Shown piece after piece: positions 32,613 to 41,619 of a stretch of DNA of 64,000 bases (position 1 is the stretch's first letter; the number at the start of each line of letters is the position of its first letter). The notes beneath the pieces are model-generated. The model saw only the letters and a program-made list of their open reading frames with translations. It had not been told where the DNA came from and made no database searches. Made by a program: the position numbers and the translations under genes. The DNA comes from Rhodococcus sp. IEGM 1381. Lineage in GTDB: Bacteria; Actinomycetota; Actinomycetes; Mycobacteriales; Mycobacteriaceae. Location of the stretch: positions 62,001 to 126,000 of the forward strand of contig NZ_JASHKQ010000009.1 of assembly GCF_030056795.1 (NCBI RefSeq), in the 5' to 3' direction.

Positions 32613-33605
32613 TCAGATAGTCGAGTTCAGCGCTTTGATCGGCATCTGCAGCTGACCGAGAAGATCGAGGTCCTGCTCTGCCGGACGGCCGAGAGTCGTC
32701 AGATAGTTTCCGACGATTATGGCGTTGATCCCACCGAGTATCCCCCGCTCGGCACCGAGATCGCCGAGCGTGATCTCGCGGCCGCCGGCGAATCGCAGAA
32801 TCGTCCGCGGCAGTGCGAGACGGAACGCGGCGACGGCGCGCAGAGCATCGGATGCCGGCAGCACGTCGAGGTCTCCGAACGGGGTCCCCGGTCGCGGATT
32901 GAGGAAGTTCAACGGCACTTCGTCGGGCTCGAGTGCGGTGAGATCGGCCGCGAATTCGGCTCGCTGCTCGAGTGTCTCCCCCATCCCGAGGATGCCGCCG
33001 CAGCACACTTCCATGCCTGCCTCCCGCACCATCCGAAGCGTGTTCCACCGCTCCTCCCAGGTATGCGTGGTCACGACATTGGGGAAGTACGATCGAGAGG
33101 TCTCCAGGTTGTGGTTGTAGCGGTGCACACCCATCCCTGCGAGCTGATCGACCTGATCTTGCTCGAGCATGCCCAGCGAACACGCGATGTCGATGTCCAC
33201 CTCGCCTCGAATGGCTTCGATTCCGGCCGCGACCTGGGCAAGCAGCCTGGCGTCGGGTCCGCGTACCGCCGCGACGATGCAGAATTCTGTGGCCCCGGTC
33301 TTCGCGGTCTGCTTGGCCGCCTCCACCAGAGACGGGATGTCGAGCCAGGCAGCGCGCACCGGAGATGCGAAAAGCCCTGACTGCGAACAGAAGTGGCAGT
33401 CCTCGGGACATCCGCCGGTCTTGAGGCTGACAATTCCCTCCACCTCCACCTCGGGGCCGCACCACTTCATTCGCACTTCGTGCGCCAGCAGCATCGTCTC
33501 CTCGAGACGGTCGTCGCCGAGTTCGAGGACCTCGAGAACCTGAGATCGTTCGAGTGCAATGCCGTCGTCGAGCACCTGTGTACGCGCCGTGCGCAAAATG
33601 TCCAT
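32613..33605 (-). CDS. bioB: Biotin synthase
   Basis: 330-aa radical SAM enzyme inserting sulfur into dethiobiotin. The SAM cluster motif is [42 protein letters not shown] and LRFAGGRE are family signatures. Start ATG 33605 has a GAGGGG 7 nt upstream and [12 protein letters not shown] aligns with mycobacterial BioB; upstream in-frame codons (33635, 33644) reach into the operator and are rejected. Regulated, I infer, by the divergent TetR through the palindrome at 33638-33666. Followed by bsaP. Confidence 0.97.
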   Translation of the reverse strand: MDILRTARTQVLDDGIALERSQVLEVLELGDDRLEETMLLAHEVRMKWCGPEVEVEGIVSLKTGGCPEDCHFCSQSGLFASPVRAAWLDIPSLVEAAKQTAKTGATEFCIVAAVRGPDARLLAQVAAGIEAIRGEVDIDIACSLGMLEQDQVDQLAGMGVHRYNHNLETSRSYFPNVVTTHTWEERWNTLRMVREAGMEVCCGGILGMGETLEQRAEFAADLTALEPDEVPLNFLNPRPGTPFGDLDVLPASDALRAVAAFRLALPRTILRFAGGREITLGDLGAERGILGGINAIIVGNYLTTLGRPAEQDLDLLGQLQMPIKALNSTI

Positions 33606-33637
33606 TCCGGTCCCCTCGTAGACGAACGGCGACATAT

Positions 33638-33666
33638 TGAACACCGTTCAAGTTGAACGGTGTTCA
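33638..33666. promoter_or_regulatory. 29-bp perfect palindrome, double BioQ-type operator
   Basis: Arms TGAACACCGTTCAA (33638-33651) and TTGAACGGTGTTCA (33653-33666) are exact reverse complements around one G. Each arm holds a 13-bp box TGAAC-N3-GTTCA, similar to the TGAAC-N3-GTTAC site reported for the biotin repressor BioQ in Corynebacterium. Two boxes 16 bp apart centre to centre suit two dimers on opposite-phase faces or one tetramer. It lies between bioB (start 33605) and the TetR gene (33729). Confidence 0.85.
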
Positions 33667-33728
33667 CGTTAGGCACCGCGCTCGGCTACTGTCAAAGCGA
33701 CGAGGCGTCGATCGAATTGGGGGAAGCA

Positions 33729-34316
33729 GTGCAACTCAACAGGCAGGACGTCCTCGACGGCGCGATCGCCATTCTCGACGAGTACGGCCTGGCCGACCTG
33801 ACCATGCGCCGGCTGGCGACGTCCCTGCACGTGCAGCCCGGTGCGCTGTACTGGCACTTCCCCAACAAACAGACCCTGCTCGGCGCGATCGCCGACGATC
33901 TGCTCTCCAGCGCCGATGCACCGCCCACCGAGGGCGCGTGGGACACGCAGATCGAGCAGATCGCGCATCGGCTGCGCGACGCGCTTCTCTCCCGTCGAGA
34001 CGGGGCCGAACTGGTCGCCGCGACCTACGCGTCGAGGATGACCACCAATCGCATTCGCGAACGCATTGCCGCCGTCTGCATTCGCGCGGGACTTCCGCGA
34101 CGCGACGCAGAACTGACCGCCGACACCCTGCTCTACTACGTCCTCGGCCAGACCGTGGACGAACAATCGCGTCTACAGATGGACTCCGCGGGAGCCCTCA
34201 CTCCCGAAGCGTCCCCCATCTTCGAGAGTCCGGACCCGACCAGCAGATTCGATTTCGGATTGCGGCTTTTCGTCGACGGAGTCCGCCACTCGACAACCGA
34301 TCGGATCCGGCGCTAG
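33729..34316 (+). CDS. bioQ: TetR-family repressor, probable BioQ
   Basis: 195-aa TetR protein. The HTH is in residues 4-50 (NRQDVLDGAIAILDEYGLADLTMRRLATSLHVQPGALYWHF), with a C-terminal ligand domain to residue 195. I start at GTG 33729, which has GGGGGAA upstream; an upstream in-frame start at 33660 would lie inside the palindrome and is rejected. Divergent from bioB with a TetR-like double operator between them, so a BioQ role (biotin gene repressor, autoregulated) is the best reading. The ligand, perhaps a biotinyl derivative, is not shown by sequence. Confidence 0.85.
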   Translation: MQLNRQDVLDGAIAILDEYGLADLTMRRLATSLHVQPGALYWHFPNKQTLLGAIADDLLSSADAPPTEGAWDTQIEQIAHRLRDALLSRRDGAELVAATYASRMTTNRIRERIAAVCIRAGLPRRDAELTADTLLYYVLGQTVDEQSRLQMDSAGALTPEASPIFESPDPTSRFDFGLRLFVDGVRHSTTDRIRR

Positions 34317-34328
34317 AGCTCCAGCCGA

Positions 34329-34736
34329 TCAGGACTCCGCGAAGACGATCCGCTCGCTTCCGTTGTCCAGGGTCATGGTGCCGTCGTTCCGAGACCACCG
34401 TGGCGTGGACGTCAAGAACGCCGAGAGCCACGCGTCCTGATCCATCAAAGCTCGAGGGCAGCCGATTCGGGTAGAACCGAGAGAATCGGTGGTGATCCTG
34501 CCCTGCGAGGTGTCCACCGTGGCGAACAATCTGTTGCACCCGGCCTCCGCCGAAATTCGGTCGTCGGCGAATTCGAGCCTGATCGTGGTTCCGTCCACCG
34601 GCACATACGAGTCGGAAGCGTCGATGGAGGTATAGGTCTTGTCGGCCGGGAATTCGCCGTACGAGTCGGCACACCCGGAAGCCACCGCGCTCACGCCCAA
34701 CGCGAGAGCGACCAACGCGCGCCGCGCGTCAGCCAC
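34329..34736 (-). CDS. META-domain lipoprotein
   Basis: 135-aa secreted lipoprotein. N-terminal basic residues, hydrophobic core [15 protein letters not shown] and a lipobox ending in Cys (residue about 23), so an Lgt substrate. The rest is a META/HslJ-like fold: [50 protein letters not shown]/HslJ proteins are small envelope proteins of unclear function. Start GTG 34736 overlaps the secA2 stop by 8 nt (GTGGCTGA), the third such overlap here. A longer in-frame start would run through secA2. Possible link: co-expressed with the secA2 export ATPase. Confidence 0.82.
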   Translation of the reverse strand: MADARRALVALALGVSAVASGCADSYGEFPADKTYTSIDASDSYVPVDGTTIRLEFADDRISAEAGCNRLFATVDTSQGRITTDSLGSTRIGCPRALMDQDAWLSAFLTSTPRWSRNDGTMTLDNGSERIVFAES

Positions 34737-37032
34737 CGAAGATCGGCCCCAGGCCGGCAGCACCGGCATTTCCGCGGGACGCGAACGGGTTGTCGTGCAC
34801 CATGTACGTCCAGGTCGAGGTCGGTCGACGCAACCCGGCGTCGTCGAGATCGATTCCGTCGGAGGTGATGTCGGCCGACTCGAAGGTGGCGTGTGAGAGG
34901 TCCATCGCCTTCGAAGACACCGTCCTGAACGCTTCGACCGCGATGCGGTGATACTCGTCCAACGGATTCTCGCGCCCCAAGGCCCGAAGGTGAATGCTCT
35001 CACGCACGTCTGCGAGGTGCGCGAGGTAATCGGACCACGACCGATCGAGGTGGTACAGGACTATCTGGCGGGCGACCTCGACCAGAGTCTCCTCGGACAC
35101 GTTCTCGCGGAGCTCTTTCGAGCGCTTCGGCGACTGCTGCTCGAGCAGAGTCAACGCCTCGTTCGAGTCGAGTAACGTCGCTCGGCGGCGATCCAGGATC
35201 TCGCGGTGTTGAGCCGTCAGCTGATTGTAACGCCAAGTACGAGAGTGTATTTCGAGCATCTGGCCCTCGGCGATGCGTTGTGCGTGATCGACACGGTCGG
35301 CCGCTGCCGGCGAGGTGAACATTCCGCTGTCATCGATACCCTTCGGTGCATCCTTGTCGCCGATGTTGTTCTTGACGACGTCGTCCTCCCAGCTGCCGAA
35401 GAACAGCGAACGACCCGGATCTCCCTGCCGACCTGCGCGCCCCCGGAGCTGATTGTCGAGTCGCTCGGTTGTGTGGCGACCGGTGCCGAGAACGACCAGT
35501 CCGCCGAGCTCGGCAATACGTTCGCGATCGGCACCGTCGGGACCGCCGAGCTTGATATCGGTTCCGCGGCCCGCGATCTGAGTCGACACCGTCACCGCGC
35601 CGTGCACTCCGGCCGCGGCGATGACCGCTGCTTCCTCCGCATCGTTCTTCGCGTTGAGCACCACCACGTCCACGCCCGACGCAGTGAGTGTCTCGGCCAA
35701 CGCCTCGGACTCGGCGACATCATGGGTTCCGATCAGAATCGGCTGGCCGGTCTCGTGAATCTCCTTCACCTGCAGTGCAATTGCAGCGTTCTTGTGCTCG
35801 ATCGTGTCGTACACACGGTCGTTCTCGTCGACCCGCGCGGTCGGCACGTTGGGCTCGATGATCGAGACGCCGAGGCTGTAGAACGTACGAAGCTGCTCCC
35901 CCGCCGCCATCGCCGTGCCGGTCATGCCGCACACCGTGGCGTACCGATTGATCAATGCCTGCACGGTGATCGTGTCGAGAATTTCGCCGGTCTCGGTTGG
36001 CTCGAGCCCCTCTTTGATCTCGACCGCCGCCTGCAGCCCGTCCGGCCAGCGCTGAAGTTCGGCGACGCGGCCACGCGAGGCGTTGATCAGCTGAACCCGC
36101 CCGTCACGAACGATGTAATCGACGTCGCGCTGCACCAGCACCTGCGCGTGCAGAGCCACATTGACCGCCACCAGCGTCGATCCGACATGCTGCTCGGAGT
36201 ACAGATCGATTCCGCCGAGCTCTTTCTCGATCCGCAACGCACCCTCGTCGGTGAGGAACACGTTTCGTCCCTCGGCATCGGTGTCGTAGTGAACACCCTT
36301 GTCCAACAATCGGACTGCGTTCATCACCGTCGAGGTCGAGACGTCACCCGACACCGAACCCGCCAACACCAGCGGGACGAGCGCCTCGTCCACCAGCACG
36401 GAGTCGGCCTCGTCGATCAGCGCGACGTCCGGGACGGGCGAAACCAGGTCCTGTCGATCGTTCACCAGATGATCACGCAGGACGTCGAAGCCGACTTCGT
36501 TGACCGAGGCGTACGTGATGTCGCAGGCGTAGGCGGTGCGACGCTCCTGCGCGGTCGACGCCTCACCGATGGAACCGACCGTGATGCCCAGAACCTCGAA
36601 CAACGGCTTCATCCACTGCGCGTCGCGTTGTGCGAGGAAGTCGTTGACCGAAATGACGTGCACCGAACGCCCGGACAACACATATCCGACGGCAGCGATG
36701 GCACCGGCCAACGTCTTGCCCTCACCGGTCGCCATCTCCACCACATCACCGGCGAGAAGTCGCACGGCACCATGGAGTTGTACGTCGAAGGGCCGCATGG
36801 ACAGTGCTCGCTCGCTCGCCTCGCGCACCAACGCGAGGTACCGCGGAACATCGAGCCGCGCTGCACTGTCGACGCGGAGTGCGGTCGCCTCTGTCGCCAA
36901 GTCGCTGTCGTCCAGAGCAGCCGCCCACTCGGCGTGATCCTGGGCTCGGTCGACGCGCTGACGGGACGTGCTCTGCGCCTTCTGCGCGGAGCGTCCGAGT
37001 ACACGCCAGAACCGGTCGGAGCCCAAAGCCAT
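34729..37032 (-). CDS. secA2: Accessory preprotein translocase ATPase SecA2
   Basis: 767-aa SecA-type ATPase, shorter than housekeeping SecA (about 900 aa) and lacking the C-terminal Zn-binding tail. Walker A ATGEGKT at 101-107, Walker B IDEAD at 206-210, helicase motifs [12 protein letters not shown] and [17 protein letters not shown]. Drives export of a subset of proteins in mycobacteria and relatives. ATG 37032 is chosen; TTG 37038 adds two residues. Housekeeping SecA is not in the window. Confidence 0.93.
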   Translation of the reverse strand: MALGSDRFWRVLGRSAQKAQSTSRQRVDRAQDHAEWAAALDDSDLATEATALRVDSAARLDVPRYLALVREASERALSMRPFDVQLHGAVRLLAGDVVEMATGEGKTLAGAIAAVGYVLSGRSVHVISVNDFLAQRDAQWMKPLFEVLGITVGSIGEASTAQERRTAYACDITYASVNEVGFDVLRDHLVNDRQDLVSPVPDVALIDEADSVLVDEALVPLVLAGSVSGDVSTSTVMNAVRLLDKGVHYDTDAEGRNVFLTDEGALRIEKELGGIDLYSEQHVGSTLVAVNVALHAQVLVQRDVDYIVRDGRVQLINASRGRVAELQRWPDGLQAAVEIKEGLEPTETGEILDTITVQALINRYATVCGMTGTAMAAGEQLRTFYSLGVSIIEPNVPTARVDENDRVYDTIEHKNAAIALQVKEIHETGQPILIGTHDVAESEALAETLTASGVDVVVLNAKNDAEEAAVIAAAGVHGAVTVSTQIAGRGTDIKLGGPDGADRERIAELGGLVVLGTGRHTTERLDNQLRGRAGRQGDPGRSLFFGSWEDDVVKNNIGDKDAPKGIDDSGMFTSPAAADRVDHAQRIAEGQMLEIHSRTWRYNQLTAQHREILDRRRATLLDSNEALTLLEQQSPKRSKELRENVSEETLVEVARQIVLYHLDRSWSDYLAHLADVRESIHLRALGRENPLDEYHRIAVEAFRTVSSKAMDLSHATFESADITSDGIDLDDAGLRRPTSTWTYMVHDNPFASRGNAGAAGLGPIFGG

Positions 37033-37106
37033 GTGCAATCCCTACCTGAGAAAGAAAGAACGTTCCTTTCCACAGTACCGAGTGCGACGTCGTCCTCGGT
37101 TCTGCA

Positions 37107-37679
37107 TCATCGATCGACCGTGTACTCGTTCACCACCACCCCCGACTCGAAGGGGGTACTGGCCACGAGGCGACTTCGGGTCGGCGAGTACCCACGCTCG
37201 GCGAAGAGGCGCTTACCCGAGCCGAGCAGTATCGGGTTCACCTTGAGGATCAGCCTGTCTATTTCGCCCGCTACAGCCGACGCCAGCATCCCTCCGCCGG
37301 CCAGCCAGATCCCACTACCTTTCTCTCTCTTCAGCTTTCGGACCATCGCCGCAGGGTCCTCACCGGTGAGAGTCACGGCCGCTTCCACGCCCGAGTGGTT
37401 CCGCGAGAAAACGTACTGCTTCAAGTGGCCGTACGGACCCTCCGGCGGATGGATTCCACCGGCCTTGTACGTGTTCCAACCCATGAGCACGGTGTCGAAA
37501 CGACTCAGGTCCGGGGTCAGTCCCGTCGCCCGAAGGCCCAGTGTCGGAATGGTATCGGTGTACTCACGCAGAATCATGTCGATGTGGTCGCCCTGCATCG
37601 GGAAGTCCGCGAAGGTGTCGTCGGGGGCAGCGATGTAGCCGTCGAGACTGACGGCGACGTAGTAAACCAGTTCGCGCAT
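37107..37679 (-). CDS. RibD/DHFR-family reductase
   Basis: 190-aa protein of the RibD C-terminal/DHFR superfamily: N-terminus YYVAVSLDGYIAAPDD, FDTVLMGWNTYKAG, and GSGIWLAGGGMLASAV (nucleotide-binding Gly loop), LILKVNPILLGSGKRLF. Such stand-alone proteins are NAD(P)H oxidoreductases of unknown substrate. A GGAG site precedes ATG 37679. Divergent from the TetR at 37756, with a palindrome between them, so it is probably its regulated target. Confidence 0.87.
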   Translation of the reverse strand: MRELVYYVAVSLDGYIAAPDDTFADFPMQGDHIDMILREYTDTIPTLGLRATGLTPDLSRFDTVLMGWNTYKAGGIHPPEGPYGHLKQYVFSRNHSGVEAAVTLTGEDPAAMVRKLKREKGSGIWLAGGGMLASAVAGEIDRLILKVNPILLGSGKRLFAERGYSPTRSRLVASTPFESGVVVNEYTVDR

Positions 37680-37718
37680 GAAATTCTCCGATCACGACGG
37701 GTGTAGTGGTTGCTTTAG

Positions 37719-37735
37719 ACTACGACATCCGTAGT
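37719..37735. promoter_or_regulatory. Palindromic operator between DHFR-like gene and TetR
   Basis: Arms ACTACG (37719-37724) and CGTAGT (37730-37735) around 5 nt. Direct repeats GTAGTGGTT occur at 37703-37711 and 37731-37739. On the minus strand TAGTCT (37722-37717) fits a -10 for the DHFR-like gene; on the plus strand TAGCCT (37744-37749) lies 6 nt before the TetR ATG. The site overlaps both promoter regions, as for autoregulated TetR pairs. Confidence 0.65.
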
Positions 37736-37755
37736 GGTTCCGCTAGCCTGTTTCC

Positions 37756-38337
37756 ATGGCTCGCAACCCACTCCGACGCTCCGAACTGGCCGACGCCGGG
37801 CTTCGACTGCTCGCCACCGAAGGAGCTCGCGGACTGACCCACCGCGCGATCGACGAGGAAGCAGCTGTACCCAAGGGAACGGCATCGAACTATTTCAGGA
37901 CCCGCGCCGATGTCATTGCCGGACTGATCGAACGCATCGGCGAGAGACTCGCACCCGACGCCGAGGTCCACGAACCACTCGCTGCGCAACCTCCCAGCCC
38001 CGAGCTGTTCGGCGCGTACATCCGCGACATCGTCGCCCGACTGCTCGCGAACAGCGACGTGACACTCGCACTGTTCGAGTTGCGGCTCGAGGCATCGAGA
38101 CGACCGGAGATCAGGGAGATGCTCGGCGGCTGGCAGCGCTCGAATTTCTCCGCCGACGTCGAATTCAACCTCGCCGCAGGACTACCCGGGGGTCGCAAGG
38201 AAGTCGCACTCTTCCACTACGCGATCGATGGCCTACTGCTCGACCGCCTCACCTACCCGATCGATCCGGACACCTCGACGGACGAGGTTGTCGACGCCCT
38301 GGTTGCAGGCCTCCTGCACCCCCGATCGGTGCCCTGA
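37756..38337 (+). CDS. TetR-family transcriptional regulator
   Basis: 193-aa TetR protein, HTH in residues 8-50 (RSELADAGLRLLATEGARGLTHRAIDEEAAVPKGTASNYFRTRADVIAGL), C-terminal helical ligand domain. Likely controls the divergent DHFR-like reductase. ATG 37756 is 6 nt after TAGCCT, so the mRNA is probably leaderless. Ligand unknown. Confidence 0.9.
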   Translation: MARNPLRRSELADAGLRLLATEGARGLTHRAIDEEAAVPKGTASNYFRTRADVIAGLIERIGERLAPDAEVHEPLAAQPPSPELFGAYIRDIVARLLANSDVTLALFELRLEASRRPEIREMLGGWQRSNFSADVEFNLAAGLPGGRKEVALFHYAIDGLLLDRLTYPIDPDTSTDEVVDALVAGLLHPRSVP

Positions 38338-38359
38338 ACACCCACTGACCCCAAAAACC

Positions 38360-38408
38360 TGGACAAACCGACGAGTCCGTATTACCGTCTTCCACTAATC
38401 AACTAGTG
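38360..38408 (+). promoter_or_regulatory. Promoter and operator of the GntR-ABC operon
   Basis: TGGACA (38360-38365) and TACCGT (38383-38388) are 17 nt apart. The 5-bp palindrome CACTA (38393-38397) / TAGTG (38404-38408) covers the predicted transcription start, where a GntR repressor would block it. Confidence 0.55.
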
Positions 38409-38419
38409 AAAGGGTCCTG

Positions 38420-38821
38420 GTGATCGCGTACCGCATCGATCGTCAGTCCGGCATCCCCACATATGTCCAACTGATACTGCAGACCAAACAGGCCTTGCGC
38501 CTCGGATCACTCAACGTCGGCGACAAGCTCCCGACGGCTAAAGACGTGGTCACGGCACTTGCCATCAACCCGAACACGGTGCTCAAGGCCTACCGCGAAC
38601 TCGAACGAGAAGGCCTGGTCGAACCACGGACCGGATCGGGAACCTTCGTCGTCGCCTCCCTGGCGAAACCCGGCATGGCCGAGAGATCAGCCCTCGAGAA
38701 CGAACTGGGCCGCTGGATCCGCCATTGCCTGGCAGCAGGACTGGACAGACCGGACCTCGAGGCCATCGTCACCGCTGCCCTCGACACCCACTTCGACCGA
38801 CCGGAAAGAGACGGATCATGA
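38420..38821 (+). CDS. GntR-family regulator, YtrA subfamily
   Basis: 133-aa GntR protein with a winged-helix N-terminus (IPTYVQLILQTKQALRLGSLNVGDKLPTAKDVVTALAINPNTVLKAYRELEREGLVEPRTGSGTFV) and only a short C-terminal helix of about 50 residues, as in the YtrA subfamily, where there is no large effector domain. These autoregulate operons encoding ABC transporters. GTG 38420 follows GAAAGG; the stop overlaps the ABC gene start (ATGA). Confidence 0.92.
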   Translation: MIAYRIDRQSGIPTYVQLILQTKQALRLGSLNVGDKLPTAKDVVTALAINPNTVLKAYRELEREGLVEPRTGSGTFVVASLAKPGMAERSALENELGRWIRHCLAAGLDRPDLEAIVTAALDTHFDRPERDGS

Positions 38822-39678
38822 CCGACGCAGTTCTCACCATGGACGAGGTGGCAAAGTCGTTCCGCCGAAAGACTGTCCTCGACCACTGTTCGTTTGCCAT
38901 CGAAAGAGGAAGCGTCACAGCGTTGGTCGGCTCCAACGGTGCAGGCAAGTCGACTCTGATGTCGTTGGCCGTCGGACTGCTCACACCGGACTCCGGCAAC
39001 ATCCGAGTACTGGGCGAAGCCGTGGGCCAACGCGGCATCGCGCCTGGCCTCTCCTACCTCGCTCAGCACAAGCCTCTGTATCCGCACTTCACCGTGGCCG
39101 AGATGCTCCGATTCGGCCGAAACACCAACGCTCACTGGGACGATGCTTATGCGGCAGAACTCGTTTCCGCAGCGGGGATAGCCGTCTCGGCACGCGTCAA
39201 GTCACTCTCCCCCGGCCACCGCACCCGGGTCGCGCTGGCCTTGGCTCTGGGTCGGCGACCGGAGGTACTGCTGCTCGACGAGCCTCTCGCAGATCTGGAT
39301 CCGGTTGCCCGCCGCGCAGTGGCCCGAACTCTCATGCGCGACGCGGCCGAGAACGGCACGACCATCGTCCTGTCATCGCACGTGTTGTCCGAACTGGTCG
39401 ACGTCGCCGATCGACTACTCCTGTTGCGCGACGGACGCATTCGACTGGACGGTGAACTGGACACCATCACCGCCGAGCACTACCTCCTCGTCGGTAGCAC
39501 CGATGCCGAACCCACCGCTGACAACGGAACCATCATCTCCGACGTATCTGGTTCCGGCGCAGCAGTATTCGTTGTCCACGGCACTCGACCGGAGACAGCG
39601 CGACCGGGCTGGACCGTCGAAGACGCCACAGTGGACGACGTGGTACTCGCACACCTCGGTACGGAGGTAGCGGCATGA
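38818..39678 (+). CDS. ABC transporter ATP-binding protein
   Basis: 286-aa ATPase. Walker A GSNGAGKST, Walker B VLLLDEPLADLDP, and an H-loop SSHVLSELVD. The signature is degenerate, LSPGHRTRVALAL in place of LSGGQ. About 80 extra C-terminal residues with no ATPase motif. Pairs with the permease at 39675-40745 and the GntR at 38420-38821, all overlapping by 4 nt. Substrate unknown; YtrA-like systems respond to cell-wall stress or antibiotics in other bacteria. Confidence 0.93.
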   Translation: MTDAVLTMDEVAKSFRRKTVLDHCSFAIERGSVTALVGSNGAGKSTLMSLAVGLLTPDSGNIRVLGEAVGQRGIAPGLSYLAQHKPLYPHFTVAEMLRFGRNTNAHWDDAYAAELVSAAGIAVSARVKSLSPGHRTRVALALALGRRPEVLLLDEPLADLDPVARRAVARTLMRDAAENGTTIVLSSHVLSELVDVADRLLLLRDGRIRLDGELDTITAEHYLLVGSTDAEPTADNGTIISDVSGSGAAVFVVHGTRPETARPGWTVEDATVDDVVLAHLGTEVAA

Positions 39679-40745
39679 TCTGGGTGACGTGGAGACAGTT
39701 CCGCGCGACAATTCTGTTCGGGGTCCTGACCCCACTGGCGTTGGCAGCGATCACCGTTGCGATCACAGTTTTCGACGGTGGCGTTTTCCCCACGGCTTCC
39801 CTGAGTGGATGCTTGTCGTTCGAGGCCACGAAGTGCAGGGCGGAAACCGCGCAGGCGGTCGCAATCATGTTGACCGTCGTCCTACCTGTGGTGCTGGGCG
39901 CCTTCGTCGGCGTGACGGTGTTCTCCCGTGACCTCGAACGGCGAACGCACGTAATGGGTTTGAGCCAGTCGGTCAGCCGACGGCGGTGGTACACGACGCG
40001 AGTGGCCGTGGTGTTCGTGCCCACTGTGCTCGCCATGACGCTGCTCGGATGCTCCTTGTACTGGGCCAAGTATCAGACCGCGCCCGATGAGTTCGCCGTC
40101 GGCTTCGGCGGATACGATTCGGCCCTCGAGTTTCCGGTTTTCGGTGCAACAGGATTCGTCGCAGGTGGTTACACCGCCATCGGACTGATGCTCGGCGCAG
40201 CCCTTGCATTGGCTCTACGAAACACAGTGGCAGCGATGATAGGGACTGTAATCGCCACCTCGCTACTGATCTCGTTGTTCCCCGGGCAGATTCGGGAGCA
40301 CTTTGCGGCGGCATCCGTCGAAGAGCTGACCCTGGAGCAGAAAAGCAACGAGATGTACGGCGGCGGTACCCCGGACTTCTCTCTGCCACTCGACTCGAGT
40401 GAACTATTCTATGCGCGTTGGGTTTTTTCGTCCGACTATGTCGATGCCGATGGACGACCCGTGGCGATCGACTGGCAACAATGCGGCCAACTCGAGAATC
40501 GTCGGGACATGAGCGAATTCGAGACGGTCGCCGACTACGAGGAGTACTCGGATGGGCTACTCGAGCGGGTCAAGGAATTACAGCTCGACTGCTTCCGCGC
40601 TCAGGGGGCCGACGCTTTCGAGACGAAATACCACGAGGATCGACTGTTCTGGCGGTTCCAGGCGATCGAGACAGCTCTGTCGTTGCTGATTGCCGGTCTT
40701 TTCGGAGGACTCTCTCTACTGCTGGTCAGGAGACTGCGGCCGTGA
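39675..40745 (+). CDS. ABC-transporter permease with large extracytoplasmic domain
   Basis: 356-aa membrane protein, six hydrophobic helices: near residues 10-35, 55-80, 110-135, 160-180, 185-205 and 328-350. Between the fifth and sixth is a soluble region of about 115 residues with an acidic stretch (MSEFETVADYEEYSDGL). Helix arrangement fits an ABC-2-type permease. Function unassigned. Start ATG 39675 overlaps the ATPase stop by 4 nt. Confidence 0.88.
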   Translation: MIWVTWRQFRATILFGVLTPLALAAITVAITVFDGGVFPTASLSGCLSFEATKCRAETAQAVAIMLTVVLPVVLGAFVGVTVFSRDLERRTHVMGLSQSVSRRRWYTTRVAVVFVPTVLAMTLLGCSLYWAKYQTAPDEFAVGFGGYDSALEFPVFGATGFVAGGYTAIGLMLGAALALALRNTVAAMIGTVIATSLLISLFPGQIREHFAAASVEELTLEQKSNEMYGGGTPDFSLPLDSSELFYARWVFSSDYVDADGRPVAIDWQQCGQLENRRDMSEFETVADYEEYSDGLLERVKELQLDCFRAQGADAFETKYHEDRLFWRFQAIETALSLLIAGLFGGLSLLLVRRLRP

Positions 40746-40792
40746 GATCGAATGGTCGGTGAAATAGCCACGGCAACAGCAATTTTCGACGT

Positions 40793-41572
40793 TCACAGTC
40801 GCTCGACGAGTGCCGGCAGCCCCACCGCCGCAGTGGTGCGCCACCGGTGATCGGCCATGTCCGAGACCTCGGTCTCGACCGGGTTGATCTCGACAACCGT
40901 GGCTCCGGCACTGCGAGCGATCGCGGGCAGTCCCGCGAACGGGTACACGACTCCCGACGTGCCGACCACGAGAACGAGGTCGGCATGTCGGACGGCATCC
41001 TCGGCCGCCTCCCACGCGGCCTCGGGCAGCGATTCGCCGAACCATACTGCGCCCGGCCGAATCAGCCCGCCGCACAACGGGCATTCAGGCGGCGGAACCC
41101 GCTGGTCCGACTCGCCCGGTGCATCGGCGGCACCGGAGTCGAGTTCTGCTCGTGTCCCACAGTCGCTGCAATACGGCTCGAACAGAGACCCGTGCACATG
41201 TGACAACACCGTGGCTCCGGCTCTCTCGTGGAGGTCGTCCACATTCTGGGTAGCGATGTCGACGTGCGCCCGCTGCTGCCATTGCGTGAGTGCCACGTGA
41301 CCGGCGTTGGGCTCGGAGCGCCGCACCAACTCCGCTCGCCATCGATACCAGCCCCACACCAGATCGCTGTCGGCCGTCCAGCCCTCGGGGCTGGCGAGGT
41401 CCTTGGGATCGAAGTCTTTCCACAACCCGCTCTGGGCGTCCCGGAAAGTTGCGATCCCGGACTCGGCCGACATACCGGCACCCGTGAGAACGGTGATGCG
41501 CGACGCTTCGCGGGCAGCGTCCACCACAGGCTCTGGAACAGCATGGGCCGGCAAGTTCCGAGGGAAGGTCAC
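40793..41572 (-). CDS. Sirtuin (NAD-dependent protein deacylase), class III type
   Basis: 259-aa SIR2 protein removing acyl groups from lysines using NAD. NAD site GAGMSAESGI (31-40), Q109N110VDDLH, catalytic His127 in VHGS, Zn cysteines C135/C138 plus CPLC, and VVGTSGVVYPFAGLP. The Y76-x-x-R79 pair marks class III (CobB/SIRT5-like), which prefers succinyl or malonyl lysine. Starts at GTG 41572. It is in the same window as the NAD operon but 10 kb away, so no direct operon link. Confidence 0.92.
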   Translation of the reverse strand: MTFPRNLPAHAVPEPVVDAAREASRITVLTGAGMSAESGIATFRDAQSGLWKDFDPKDLASPEGWTADSDLVWGWYRWRAELVRRSEPNAGHVALTQWQQRAHVDIATQNVDDLHERAGATVLSHVHGSLFEPYCSDCGTRAELDSGAADAPGESDQRVPPPECPLCGGLIRPGAVWFGESLPEAAWEAAEDAVRHADLVLVVGTSGVVYPFAGLPAIARSAGATVVEINPVETEVSDMADHRWRTTAAVGLPALVERL

Positions 41573-41607
41573 GTCCTCATTGTGCCAATCTGCGTGTCCG
41601 GTCGCGC

Positions 41608-41619
41608 TACCGTGGTCGC
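41608..41619 (+). promoter_or_regulatory. -10 of leaderless CHAP gene
   Basis: TACCGT (41608-41613) is followed after 6 nt by ATG 41620, consistent with a leaderless transcript. Confidence 0.4.

Noticed and set aside
33660..33728. Upstream in-frame ATG extension of the BioQ-type TetR
   Set aside because: It starts inside the palindromic operator, adds residues with no TetR homology, and the GTG at 33729 has a good Shine-Dalgarno.
35206..37638. 810-codon plus-strand open frame antisense to secA2 and the DHFR-like gene
   Set aside because: secA2 has all SecA motifs on the minus strand; the opposite frame spans two unrelated genes and is compositionally an antisense shadow.
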